Notes: a model not told the origin generated them from the sequence alone. A stretch of DNA of 19,843 bases from JANNSW01 sp031431235 (GCA_031431235.1 JANPDA010000225.1:1-19843); one strand, 5' to 3'; numbered from the stretch's first letter, positions 6,549 through 13,339 are shown. Program-made: numbers and translations.

Positions 6549-6559
6549 TCAAACTTTGA
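6549..6559. promoter_or_regulatory. short inverted repeat upstream of the DUF433 gene, candidate operator
   Basis: TCAAA (6549-6553) and TTTGA (6555-6559) are perfect arms around one base. The flanks GGTC and ACC extend the symmetry imperfectly over 6547-6562. It begins 24 bp ahead of the antitoxin ATG, in the position where an autoregulatory operator is expected. No convincing -35/-10 pair was found around it. Confidence 0.3.
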
Positions 6560-6622
6560 ACCCTGCTGCGACGGCAATCAAGTTGAATTTGGGGCGGCCG
6601 AATGCAGTCTCGTCGACCAAGC

Positions 6623-7798
6623 TCAGATGGGATCGCCGACACGTCCCGCACTCGCCCGTGCCTTCTCGCTCGCGCTCTTCAACTGCCCGCACGCCGCCAT
6701 GATGTCGCGGCCCCGCGGCGTCCGGACTGGCGAAGCGTAGCCCGCCTTGTTGACGACCTCGGCGAAGCGCTCGATCTGCGCCCATTCGGAGCACTCGTAG
6801 GCGGTGCCCGGCCACGGGTTGAACGGAATGAGGTTGATCTTGGCCGGGATGCCGGCGAGCAGGCGCACCAGCTCACGCGCGTCGGCGAGCGTGTCGTTGA
6901 TCCCCTTCAGCATCACGTATTCGAACGTGATCCGGCGCGCGTTCGAGAGCCCGGGATAGTCCCGGCAGGCGGCCAGCAGCGCCTTGATCGGGTGCTTGCG
7001 GTTGATCGGCACCAGCGTATCGCGCAGCTCGTCTCTGACTGCATGTAGCGAGATCGCGAGCATGGTGCCCGCCTCCTCGCCCCAGCGCGGGATCTCCGGC
7101 ACGACGCCCGATGTCGAGAGCGTGATGCGCCGCTTCGACAAGGAGATCCCCTCGCCGTCCGACACCACCTCCATCGCATCGCGCACGTTCTCGAAATTGT
7201 AGAGCGGCTCGCCCATCCCCATCAGCACGACATTGGTGATCGCACGCTCGGACTGCGGCAGCAGTCCGTCCGTCGGCCGCTCACGCCTCGGCCAGTCGCC
7301 GATTCGGTCGCGCGCGACCAGCACCTGCCCGACGATCTCCTGGGGCAGCAGGTTGCGCACGAGCTTCTGCGTTCCGGTGTGGCAGAACGTGCAGGTGAGT
7401 GTGCAGCCGACCTGGCTCGAGATGCAGAGCGTGCCGCGGTCGGCTTCCGGGATATAGACGCACTCGACCTCGGGCGGACGCAGCTCGCGCCCCAGCTTGG
7501 GTAGCTTCAGCAGCCACTTGCGGGTGCCGTCGAGCGAGATCTGCTCGCTGACGACCTCCGGTCGCTCGAGGACGAAGGCCCGCTCGAGGTCGGCTCGCAG
7601 CACCTTCGACACATCCGTCATCGCTTCGAACGAGGTCGCACCCTCCACGTGGATCCAGCGCCAGAGCTGTTGGGTCCGCATCTTGATCTGCTTGTCGGGC
7701 ACGCCGATACCGGCAAGGGCTTCCCCGATCGCCGGGCGGGTGAGGCCGGCGAGTGTCTGGCGGCTCGGCGTTTCGAGCTCGGTCGTTGCAAGGGTCAT
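6623..7798 (-). CDS. rlmN: 23S rRNA (adenine2503-C2)-methyltransferase / tRNA A37 methyltransferase RlmN
   Basis: This encodes a 391-residue radical-SAM enzyme that methylates C2 of A2503 in 23S rRNA and of A37 in some tRNAs. The radical-SAM cluster motif is C132-x3-C136-x2-C139 in SSQVGCTLTCTFCHTG. VLMGMGEPLYN is the SAM-binding glycine loop, RRITLSTSGVVP and ISLHAVRDELRD are RlmN-specific, and INLIPFNPWPG lies near the end. The second catalytic cysteine that carries the methyl group is in RGRDIMAACGQL close to the C-terminus. Length and motifs fit a full, active enzyme. The ATG at 7798 opens MTLATTELETPSRQTLAGLTRPAIGEAL, the normal N-terminus; the longer frame upstream overlaps the preceding gene's coding region. 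It follows the thioredoxin-like gene by 25 nt on the same strand, so it is probably co-transcribed with it and with the ialB-like gene. Confidence 0.97.
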   Translation of the reverse strand: MTLATTELETPSRQTLAGLTRPAIGEALAGIGVPDKQIKMRTQQLWRWIHVEGATSFEAMTDVSKVLRADLERAFVLERPEVVSEQISLDGTRKWLLKLPKLGRELRPPEVECVYIPEADRGTLCISSQVGCTLTCTFCHTGTQKLVRNLLPQEIVGQVLVARDRIGDWPRRERPTDGLLPQSERAITNVVLMGMGEPLYNFENVRDAMEVVSDGEGISLSKRRITLSTSGVVPEIPRWGEEAGTMLAISLHAVRDELRDTLVPINRKHPIKALLAACRDYPGLSNARRITFEYVMLKGINDTLADARELVRLLAGIPAKINLIPFNPWPGTAYECSEWAQIERFAEVVNKAGYASPVRTPRGRDIMAACGQLKSASEKARASAGRVGDPI

Positions 7799-7823
7799 CG
7801 TGCTCGCCTGTGGCCGGTTGCGA

Positions 7824-8498
7824 TCAACCGAAGATCCAATGATAGACCCGCGACAGCAGTCCGGGGCGTGGCTCGGCCGGCGGTGCCTTGCCGAGACGCA
7901 GGAAATCATGCGCATTGACGAGCGCCTCGCGCAGCATTGCCGGGTCGTGCGAGCCGGCGTCGCGCATCAGATCATTGGTGTTGCGCGTGAACGCGATCGC
8001 GTCGTTGCCGGGGTCGATCACAGCCAGGAACGGCCAGCCGTGCCATTCGGCGTCCTTGGCCTTCGCCAGCACGTGCGCGAGGATGGCTTCGCCTTGAGGC
8101 ACAGGCGTGAGCTTGCCGTTGGCGAGCGTGCTGGTGCCGATTTTCACCACATCGAACGTCTTGGCATTGTCGACAGGCCCGCCCTGGAAGCCCATCACCT
8201 CGGGTCCGGGCAAGGTGCGATCGAGCGCCGCGCATTGCGGGCACCAGGTGGCGCCGAACTCGATGATCAGCAGCTTACCCGCGGCTTTGGCGCCAGCGAC
8301 TGCCGACCCGAACACCCTCTGCTGATCCTCGCAGACGGGATACTTCGCTACCACCCGAGCGCCGGTTTCAGCGCATCCGGCCGGCAAGGCTTGCGCACCG
8401 GCCTGGGGCAGCTCCCATGCGGCGCCAGCGCAGGCCGAAGCGACCACCAGCATCATCAGCTGTGCCAATGCGGCTCCGATCCAGGGCATCACGGGCAT
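7824..8498 (-). CDS. secreted thioredoxin-fold protein
   Basis: This encodes 224 residues. Residues 1-27 look like a signal peptide (hydrophobic IGAALAQLMMLVVASACAGAA). The mature part has a thioredoxin fold with KLLIIEFGATWCPQCAALDRTL, and the redox pair is C86-P-Q-C89. A cis-proline segment HGWPFLAVIDPGN follows. C42 and C56 in GCAETGARVVAKYPVCEDQQ could form a second disulfide. The likely role is disulfide reduction or repair in the periplasm; the partner is unknown. The ATG at 8498 is preferred because GGAGG (8507-8503) is 4 nt upstream. A second ATG at 8489, which overlaps the upstream stop as TGATG, is too far from that site. With the chosen start it overlaps the ialB-like gene by 10 nt, implying translational coupling. 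Confidence 0.85.
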   Translation of the reverse strand: MPVMPWIGAALAQLMMLVVASACAGAAWELPQAGAQALPAGCAETGARVVAKYPVCEDQQRVFGSAVAGAKAAGKLLIIEFGATWCPQCAALDRTLPGPEVMGFQGGPVDNAKTFDVVKIGTSTLANGKLTPVPQGEAILAHVLAKAKDAEWHGWPFLAVIDPGNDAIAFTRNTNDLMRDAGSHDPAMLREALVNAHDFLRLGKAPPAEPRPGLLSRVYHWIFG

Positions 8499-9004
8499 GC
8501 ATCCTCCGCCTGCTTGACGGCCTGGCTGACGCCGAGCAGCGAATAAGTGTCGGTCGTTGCGGTGCCCTTGGCGGTCGTGCCTTTCACGACGAGCCTGTCA
8601 CCCTTCTTCAGCGCCTCCACGAAGCTGCGCTCCTCCTCCGCGTTCTCGATGAAGGCTTTCTCGTCCTTGGTGAAGAACTTGAACGAGGCCGGGCCGATGC
8701 TGGCAACGACGGGTACGCCGGCTTTGGTCGCGTAGCCGAGCCGGATCATCACCTCGTTCTTGACGCCGTCGAGCGGGAAGAACGACAGATAGAAGTAGGC
8801 CTCGCCCCGGCCTCCGGACTTCGGCTGCATCGCTTTGGGCAGCGTCTCGCGCGGCTGTGTGGCCGCAAAGCAGATCTTCTTGTTCTCGCCCTCGTGGCGA
8901 TAGGCGGACCAATCCTTGAACTTCTTCAAGAACTCGGCGGTTTCCGCTGCGCCCACCGCGGACGCGGGCAGCGCAAGCACGAGCAAGGCAATCAGGATAC
9001 GCAT
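8489..9004 (-). CDS. invasion-associated locus B (IalB) family periplasmic protein
   Basis: This encodes 171 residues. A signal peptide (MRILIALLVLALPASAVGAA) is followed by the IalB-type domain. Its parts are FKDWSAYRHEGENKKICFAATQP, then GEAYFYLSFFPLDGVKNEVMIRLGY, ASIGPASFKFFTKDEKAFIEN, LVVKGTTAKGTATTDTYSLLGVSQAVKQAEDAC. The two cysteines in KICFA and EDAC are placed as in the family. Named after a Bartonella invasion locus, the family is widespread in non-pathogenic Rhizobiales, where the role is unknown; invasion should not be assumed here. It is the first gene of the run ialB-like, thioredoxin-like, rlmN. A TATAGT (minus strand, 9054-9049) lies about 45 bp upstream as a possible -10, inside the repeat-bearing gap before higB. 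Confidence 0.85.
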   Translation of the reverse strand: MRILIALLVLALPASAVGAAETAEFLKKFKDWSAYRHEGENKKICFAATQPRETLPKAMQPKSGGRGEAYFYLSFFPLDGVKNEVMIRLGYATKAGVPVVASIGPASFKFFTKDEKAFIENAEEERSFVEALKKGDRLVVKGTTAKGTATTDTYSLLGVSQAVKQAEDACP

Positions 9005-9056
9005 CGGGATCGGGCACTCCGCTTCGACTTCACCCCATTCAGGGGCGGACTATAGC

Positions 9057-9139
9057 GATACCGGCGGCCCACTGCCACCGGTTCGCTCAACTGCCGCGCT
9101 CCCGCCGGCTGAAGCGGCCGCCATGGGCGTGCGGCTGGA
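9057..9139. repeat. direct repeat copy 1 (exact 43-bp core 9097-9139), left of the higB/higA-irrE cassette
   Basis: The core 9097-9139 begins CGCTCCCGCCGGCTGAAGC and ends GTGCGGCTGGA. It is identical over 43 bp to 10807-10849 in the same orientation, 1,710 bp away. Weaker similarity continues to the left: both copies start with GATAC, share TGCCACCG and TCAACT, and differ by small gaps. Read on the minus strand, this copy still encodes the tail QPHAHGGRFSRRER, then a stop, without the rest of the methyltransferase that copy 2 belongs to. It is therefore a detached 3' gene end or a dispersed repeat. Confidence 0.9.
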
Positions 9140-9183
9140 CTCTGTCCCGACTCTCTCGTAGATTGCTCCCGATCAGGGAGCGC

Positions 9184-9212
9184 TTGACACGCTCTCATCT
9201 GGGGACTATATA
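9184..9212 (+). promoter_or_regulatory. near-consensus sigma-70 promoter for higB-higA
   Basis: TTGACA (9184-9189) is separated by exactly 17 nt from TATATA (9207-9212). Transcription should start near 9219, about 15 nt before the higB ATG at 9234. This is the best promoter in the window and lies inside the repeat-bounded segment, so the module carries its own expression signal. Autorepression by the HigA part is expected for the family, but no clear palindromic operator was identified. Confidence 0.8.
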
Positions 9213-9233
9213 AGCTACGGTCGGGGGCCGGGC

Positions 9234-9542
9234 ATGCAGATCATTTCACGCAGGGCCCTCAGGACGTACTGGGAGATCTATTCCGGGTCGGACCAACCAG
9301 CCCTCGAGCAGGCGCTCAAGGCTTGGTATCGCGAGGTCAAAAAGGCTGAATGGAGAAATGCGAACGAGCTGAAGCAGAAGTACCGGAACGCGAGCGTTCT
9401 CAAGGGCGGACGCGCGGTTTTCAACATCTGCGGCAACAAGTTCAGACTGATCGCTGGGGTCAATTACTCCGTGAAGGTCGTGTACATCAAGTGGGTGGGA
9501 ACACACGCCGAGTACGACGACATTGATGCGGAGGAGGTGTGA
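9234..9542 (+). CDS. higB: HigB-family toxin (mRNA interferase)
   Basis: This encodes 102 residues of the HigB family (RelE/ParE superfamily), ribosome-dependent mRNA endonucleases. Signatures include the early YWEIYSGSDQPALEQALKAWYREVKKAEWRNANELKQKY, then RAVFNICGNKFRLIAGVNYSVKVVYIKWVGTHAEYDDID. FNICGNKFRL and THAEYD are the characteristic strands. The ATG at 9234 lies just past the near-consensus promoter. The gene order toxin then antitoxin, reversed relative to most type II systems, is the hig order. The stop is 1 nt ahead of the antitoxin ATG, and a strong GGAGGTG inside its 3' end serves the next gene. The gene and its partner are visibly less GC-rich than the flanking housekeeping genes, suggesting acquisition by transfer. 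Confidence 0.9.
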   Translation: MQIISRRALRTYWEIYSGSDQPALEQALKAWYREVKKAEWRNANELKQKYRNASVLKGGRAVFNICGNKFRLIAGVNYSVKVVYIKWVGTHAEYDDIDAEEV

Positions 9543-9543
9543 G

Positions 9544-10758
9544 ATGGTCGACGTACATCTGATCAAGACAGAGGCCGACTATGAAGCGGCTCTGACGCGC
9601 GCCGAGATGCTGATGGTTGCGGAGGCTGGAACTCCCGCTGCCGAGGAGCTCGAGCATCTGGCGATGGTGATCGAGGCCTACGAGGAGAAGCATCATCCTA
9701 TTGATCTTCCCGACCCGATCGCGGCGATCCAGTTCCGCATGGATCAGGAGGGGCTCTCGAACAAGGACCTCATTCCCTACATCGGCAGCTCGGCCAAGGT
9801 GTCGGAGGTGCTATCGGGCAAGCGTGACCTCACGCTGTCGATGATTCGCGCACTCAACATGCACCTTGGCATTCCAGCGGAAGTGCTCATCCAAGAGGCC
9901 GGCGGGGTCATCCCCGAGGATGACGAGGGGATCGACTGGTCGCGGTTCCCCATCGCCGAGATGGTGAAACGAAAGCTCGTCAAGGCAAAGGGTAACGTCC
10001 GGGATAACGTCGAGCGAATGATGCGGGATTTGTTTGATAGCGCCGGAGGATTCGGCGCCATCTCGGTACCGCTATTTCGCAAGAGTGATGGTGCGCGGCG
10101 CAACGCCAAGATGGACAGCTACGCATTGATGGCGTGGTGCACATATGTCTTGGCGGAGGCACATGCGGGCAAGCCGAAGGCAACTTACAGAAAAGGGACG
10201 ATCACACCCGCATTCCTTCGCGATGTCGCTCAACTCAGCGCTTTGGAGAACGGACCGAAACTGGCGCAAGAGTTCCTGACCAAGCACGGGATTGCTCTGG
10301 TCATCGCGCCCCATTTAACGAACACGTACCTCGATGGCGCGGCGATGTTGATGAAGGACGGGATTCCTGTGGTCGGCATGACGCTACGGTACGACAGGCT
10401 CGACAATTTCTGGTTCTGCCTGTTGCACGAGCTTGCGCACATAGGACGCCACATGGAGGGGAACGGAGACGCCTTCTTCGTCGATGACCTCGACTTGCGA
10501 TCCAAGGAAGATGATCAACGGGAACGAGAAGCGGACGAATGGGCCGAGGAAGCTCTGATACCGCCAAAGGACTGGGACGAGCATGCCGCTCAGGACGCGC
10601 CAACGGTCGGCAATGCCATTTCCCTCGCGCAGCGCGTCAACGTCCATCCCGCAATCGTCGCCGGGCGTATCAGACGCAAGTTCGGGGATTATCGCAAGCT
10701 GACCCAGTTGGTTGGCAGCGGCGAGGTGCGAAGGCACTTCGACCGAGAGTGGAGATAG
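9544..10758 (+). CDS. higA: HigA-type antitoxin fused to an ImmA/IrrE zinc metallopeptidase
   Basis: This encodes 404 residues with two parts. Residues 1 to about 120 match HigA: a helical lead (EADYEAALTRAEMLM to EEKHHPIDLPDPIAAIQFRMDQEGL), then an Xre-type helix-turn-helix around SNKDLIPYIGSSAKVSEVLSGKRDLTLSMIRALN. After a linker, the C-terminal part is ImmA/IrrE-like. It has H295-E-L-A-H299 in FWFCLLHELAHIGRHM and the third zinc ligand E329 in QREREADEWAEEALIP, so the protease site looks intact. The ATG at 9544 follows GGAGGTG. The protein should neutralise HigB and repress the operon. The protease half could cleave the antitoxin half, or another repressor, on a signal and so release the toxin. 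That mechanism is inference. The gene ends 3 nt before the second flanking repeat. Confidence 0.88.
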   Translation: MVDVHLIKTEADYEAALTRAEMLMVAEAGTPAAEELEHLAMVIEAYEEKHHPIDLPDPIAAIQFRMDQEGLSNKDLIPYIGSSAKVSEVLSGKRDLTLSMIRALNMHLGIPAEVLIQEAGGVIPEDDEGIDWSRFPIAEMVKRKLVKAKGNVRDNVERMMRDLFDSAGGFGAISVPLFRKSDGARRNAKMDSYALMAWCTYVLAEAHAGKPKATYRKGTITPAFLRDVAQLSALENGPKLAQEFLTKHGIALVIAPHLTNTYLDGAAMLMKDGIPVVGMTLRYDRLDNFWFCLLHELAHIGRHMEGNGDAFFVDDLDLRSKEDDQREREADEWAEEALIPPKDWDEHAAQDAPTVGNAISLAQRVNVHPAIVAGRIRRKFGDYRKLTQLVGSGEVRRHFDREWR

Positions 10759-10760
10759 GG

Positions 10761-10849
10761 GATACGGTGCCTGCCACCGACTTGAAGCGCCCTTCAGCGG
10801 TCAACTCGCTCCCGCCGGCTGAAGCGGCCGCCATGGGCGTGCGGCTGGA
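10761..10849. repeat. direct repeat copy 2 (exact 43-bp core 10807-10849), right of the higB/higA-irrE cassette
   Basis: The core 10807-10849 is the exact partner of 9097-9139. It lies inside the last codons of the minus-strand RNA methyltransferase gene and encodes residues 161-175 (IQPHAHGGRFSRRER). The weaker, gapped part 10761-10806 covers the gene's final codons and the short convergent gap after higA. A repeat made from the 3' end of a gene, with a second free copy on the far side of a foreign module, is the pattern left by site-specific insertion. Confidence 0.9.
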
Positions 10850-11330
10850 TCGACTCGCTCGGGGCCCCTTCTCCGACCGGGCGGGGCGCGAAGCGGCCGA
10901 GCGTCAGCACCCGGTCATACATGACGATCGCCCCCGCCATGGCGACGTTGATGCAGAAAGAGGTCGGGATCTTGACGATGTGGTCGCAGCGCTCGACCAG
11001 CGCCGGCGACAGCGAGCCGCGCTCGGGCCCCAGCACATAGGCGGCATTCAGCGGATGGCGGAAGCTCGGCAGCTCGACGGCTTCATCCAGCAATTCCACG
11101 CCCACGAGGCGGCACCCCTTCGGCAGCCGCATCTCCGCGACGCTCTCCCAGTCGTAGATCGGCAGATGGATGGCGGCCTTCGACGTATCGGCCTTGGCCT
11201 CCTCGGCGAGATAGCGCGCCCCGATCGTGAATGCGAAGCTCGCCCCGAACCCGTGCGCCGAGCGGATCAGGTTGCCGAGATTCAATTGCTTGGAGATCCT
11301 CTCGACCCCGATCGCGAAATAGCCGCGCAT
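10794..11330 (-). CDS. SpoU/TrmH-family RNA 2'-O-methyltransferase
   Basis: This encodes 178 residues of the SPOUT class, which ties a C-terminal knot and methylates ribose 2'-OH of tRNA or rRNA using SAM. Motif 1 is LNLGNLIRSAHGFGA (N17, R23). Motif 2 is AAYVLGPERGSLSPALVERC (97-115), and motif 3 is IPTSFCINVAMAGAIVMYDR (121-140). The length suits the small single-domain members, but the target nucleotide is not evident. The ATG at 11330 opens MRGYFAIGVERISKQ, the usual N-terminus. The last 18 residues (IQPHAHGGRFSRRERVDR) lie mostly in the 43-bp repeat. The motif-bearing core is complete, so the enzyme is probably functional despite the cassette at its 3' end. The adjacent DUF1232 gene ends 39 nt ahead of the start, on the same strand. 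Confidence 0.9.
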   Translation of the reverse strand: MRGYFAIGVERISKQLNLGNLIRSAHGFGASFAFTIGARYLAEEAKADTSKAAIHLPIYDWESVAEMRLPKGCRLVGVELLDEAVELPSFRHPLNAAYVLGPERGSLSPALVERCDHIVKIPTSFCINVAMAGAIVMYDRVLTLGRFAPRPVGEGAPSESIQPHAHGGRFSRRERVDR

Positions 11331-11369
11331 GTCGGATTTCCCTGGTCTTGTGCACGCTGCCGGTGCGCG

Positions 11370-11780
11370 TCAGATGACCTTGGCATTCTTGCCGGCCTCG
11401 GCCAGGTCCTCGAGGCTGCGCCGTGCCGCCTCCCGATGTGCCGGCCGGATGTGGTCGGCGACCATCTTGATCGCGAGCGCGAGCACCGCCGCATCATCGG
11501 TGAAGCCGAGGCCCACGACGAAATCCGGCACCACGTCGATCGGCATGATGAAATAGGCGAGCGCTCCGATCAGCGTCGCTCGCACCCTGAGCGGCGTCGA
11601 TGAATCCGTTGCGCAGTAGAAAGCAGCCACCAGCTCCTCGGCAAACGGAAGCCGTCGTCCGATCGCCTTGAGCTTTCCCCAAAAGCTTGCGCGCACCTGC
11701 TGCTGACGCCTCAGGAACTCCTCGGGCGGGATGATCTCGCCTTCGATCGGGGCGCCCGAAGCGCTGTCATGTTGTTTCAT
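11370..11780 (-). CDS. DUF1232 (YkvA-type) membrane-associated protein
   Basis: This encodes 136 residues with the DUF1232 core LRVRATLIGALAYFIMPIDVVPDFVVGLGFTDDAAVLALAIKMVADHIRPAHREAAR. YFIMPIDVVPDF (76-87) is the signature of the family, a short hydrophobic hairpin of unknown function often annotated as YkvA. The N-terminal 60 residues are polar (GEIIPPEEFLRRQQQVRASFWGKLKAI). The ATG at 11780 is preferred: GGAAAACAG precedes it, and the domain starts well inside. In-frame ATGs upstream, at 11849 among others, add residues with no family similarity. The gene precedes the RNA methyltransferase by 39 nt on the same strand, so the two may be co-transcribed. Two long palindromes lie upstream. 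Confidence 0.8.
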   Translation of the reverse strand: MKQHDSASGAPIEGEIIPPEEFLRRQQQVRASFWGKLKAIGRRLPFAEELVAAFYCATDSSTPLRVRATLIGALAYFIMPIDVVPDFVVGLGFTDDAAVLALAIKMVADHIRPAHREAARRSLEDLAEAGKNAKVI

Positions 11781-11909
11781 CTCGAGCTGTTTTCCGCGTT
11801 CGACCCGCCCAGCCGCACTCCTAGGCCATCTGAACAGATAGTCATCCATTGCGGCGCACTCAAGCCCTGTCTGGCCGGCGGCTTGCATCATCGCTGCCAC
11901 TACGTCTTG

Positions 11910-11962
11910 CTAGTGTTCTGACTCATTCATTTGGTACCCCAAATGAATGGCCAGTCCACTAG
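11910..11962. repeat. palindromic element A
   Basis: The element reads CTAGTG..CTG...CATTCATTTGG (11910-11934), loop TACC, then CCAAATGAATG..CAG..CACTAG (11939-11962). Inner arms are 11 bp and perfect, CTG/CAG pairs in the middle, and outer CTAGTG/CACTAG arms are 6 bp. It lies in the 423-bp space between the divergent DUF1232 and DUF2865 genes, so it is not a terminator. Its ends and CATTCATT motif are shared with elements B (11977-12038) and, partly, C (16063-16138). No gene was found in this 423-bp space. Confidence 0.75.
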
Positions 11963-11976
11963 GCAGCTATCTGATT

Positions 11977-12038
11977 GTGTTCCGTCTTTCCATTCATTGA
12001 TCCAGCTTCGCCGGAATCGAATGAATGGGACGGAACAC
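11977..12038. repeat. palindromic element B
   Basis: GTGTTCCGTC (11977-11986) matches GACGGAACAC (12029-12038). After a 3-nt bulge (TTT), CCATTCATT (11990-11998) matches AATGAATGG (12020-12028), and the loop is 21 nt (11999-12019). GATCC and GGAATC in the loop may pair further. It follows element A by 14 bp. Read on the minus strand it begins GTGTTCCGTCCCATTCATT, close to element A's GTGTTCTGACTCATTCATT, so A and B are diverged copies of one unit. Confidence 0.75.
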
Positions 12039-12203
12039 TTGGTGGCTCGCGGGCGCGACGGGGTCCATGCCGATGCCGGGCCGCAGGCGCTCATCGGTTG
12101 TTAACGATTCTGAATTGTTGCCTTGGAATCAGCGCGTACGTGCGGTACGACTATCCTTGGGCAGAGTGTAGTTGGGTCTCGGGCCCGAATTGGGGCGTGC
12201 GTC

Positions 12204-13235
12204 GTGTTCCATGTGTCTGGCGGACGAGGGTTGGTTCGGGCAGGTTGGAAGCTTCCAGCGGTTCTCGCCGTGCTCATTGCGTTTTCCCCGCTCGCGGTCG
12301 CGCTTGTGGCCGAGCAGTCCGCTTTCGCGCGCTGGAGCCGTATTGCCGGCCTTCCGACCGTCCCCGAAGGCGCGGTCGAAGGCACGATCGTGCTCGCCGA
12401 ATCCGGCAACAACTCCGAGTTCACTCAGAAAATCGAAAATCGCATCAAGCGCCGCCGCAGCGAGGATCCCAACGCCCTGAGCAAAGCGACGCGCTCGGGT
12501 ATCTTCACCACAGTGGGACCCAAGGTGATAAGGCTGTTTCCATCGAGCTCCACGCCAAACGCGGCAATCCCCCGGCTCACGCCCGGCCAGGACCGCAGCG
12601 GCAGCTATCGCGCCATCTGCGTTCGCCTGTGCGATGGCTACTACTGGCCGATCAGCTATGGCACCAGCCGCTCCGGTGACGCTGACGACAAGGAAGCCTG
12701 CGAGTCGGGTTGCGCGACCGAGGCACGCCTGTTCTACGTCCCGGCCGGCGCCGAGACTGACCAGGCGGTAGACGTGAAGGGCAAGCCTTACTCACGTCTG
12801 AAGAACGCCTATCGCTACCGCAACGAGTATGTGCCGAGCTGCAAGTGCAAGCCCGACCCGTGGGAGCAATCGTCCCTCGATCGCCACAAGAAGTATGCCG
12901 AGCTCGCCAAAGCGGGCAAGCTCGCCAGCCTCGACGACAAGGGCAAGAAGCGCCGCCGCAAGAAGCAGGCGGTCTCCTCGACGAGCTACGTCAACTACGA
13001 CAGCTCGACGGCCGCGATCGATCCGGTCGACGGGCTGGCACCCCAAGTGATCGTGCCGGGCAAGGCGAAATCGAAGAAAGCCGCCCGGAAGCAGAAGGAA
13101 CGCTCCGTCGCGAAGGTCGCGTCGGTTCTGAAGGTGATCCGCCTCAACGCGACCGCAAAATCCACCAAGCGGCTGAACGTAGTCTCGGTCGGCTCCAGGC
13201 GGACCGGCTCGGCCAACGGCGACTCGCGACGCTGA
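12204..13235 (+). CDS. DUF2865 secreted protein (upstream paralogue)
   Basis: This encodes 343 residues from the GTG at 12204. That start gives an N-terminus with an Arg/Lys region and a hydrophobic stretch (LPAVLAVLIAFSPLAVALVA), a likely signal peptide. A TTG at 12123 in the same frame only adds unconvincing sequence, but the start remains uncertain. The DUF2865 domain is YRAICVRLCDGYYWPISYG, then CESGCATEARLFYVP, GKPYSRLKNAYRYRNEYVPSCKCKPDPW, with six cysteines arranged in three close pairs. The tail is very Lys/Arg-rich (KGKKRRRKKQ, KAKSKKAARKQKER), suggesting binding to an acidic envelope polymer. The family is typical of Rhizobiales and has no known function. A second copy of the domain follows at 13388. 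A GC-rich hairpin lies between them. Confidence 0.82.
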   Translation: MFHVSGGRGLVRAGWKLPAVLAVLIAFSPLAVALVAEQSAFARWSRIAGLPTVPEGAVEGTIVLAESGNNSEFTQKIENRIKRRRSEDPNALSKATRSGIFTTVGPKVIRLFPSSSTPNAAIPRLTPGQDRSGSYRAICVRLCDGYYWPISYGTSRSGDADDKEACESGCATEARLFYVPAGAETDQAVDVKGKPYSRLKNAYRYRNEYVPSCKCKPDPWEQSSLDRHKKYAELAKAGKLASLDDKGKKRRRKKQAVSSTSYVNYDSSTAAIDPVDGLAPQVIVPGKAKSKKAARKQKERSVAKVASVLKVIRLNATAKSTKRLNVVSVGSRRTGSANGDSRR

Positions 13236-13322
13236 CCAACCGCCGCGATCAAGCGGACGGATCGTGCGAAACTGCTGATCTCGTTCAGAGTTTGTTGGCC
13301 ATTCGCATGGCATAGAAGTGGG

Positions 13323-13339
13323 GCCGCGGGTCACGCGGC
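13323..13339 (+). terminator. small GC hairpin between the two DUF2865 genes
   Basis: GCCGCG (13323-13328) pairs with CGCGGC (13334-13339) over a 5-nt loop in the 152-bp gap between the paralogues. No T-run follows, so it may be a weak terminator or simply a GC-rich hairpin; whether the two genes form one transcript is open. Confidence 0.2.

Noticed and set aside
9097..10849. Insertion sequence or transposon carrying the higB/higA genes
   Set aside because: The flanking repeats are direct, not inverted, and no transposase or integrase is encoded between them; a site-specific or recombination origin is kept as the hypothesis instead.
11910..12038. Palindromes A and B as transcription terminators
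   Set aside because: They lie between divergent gene starts, no gene ends there, and no T-run follows either stem.
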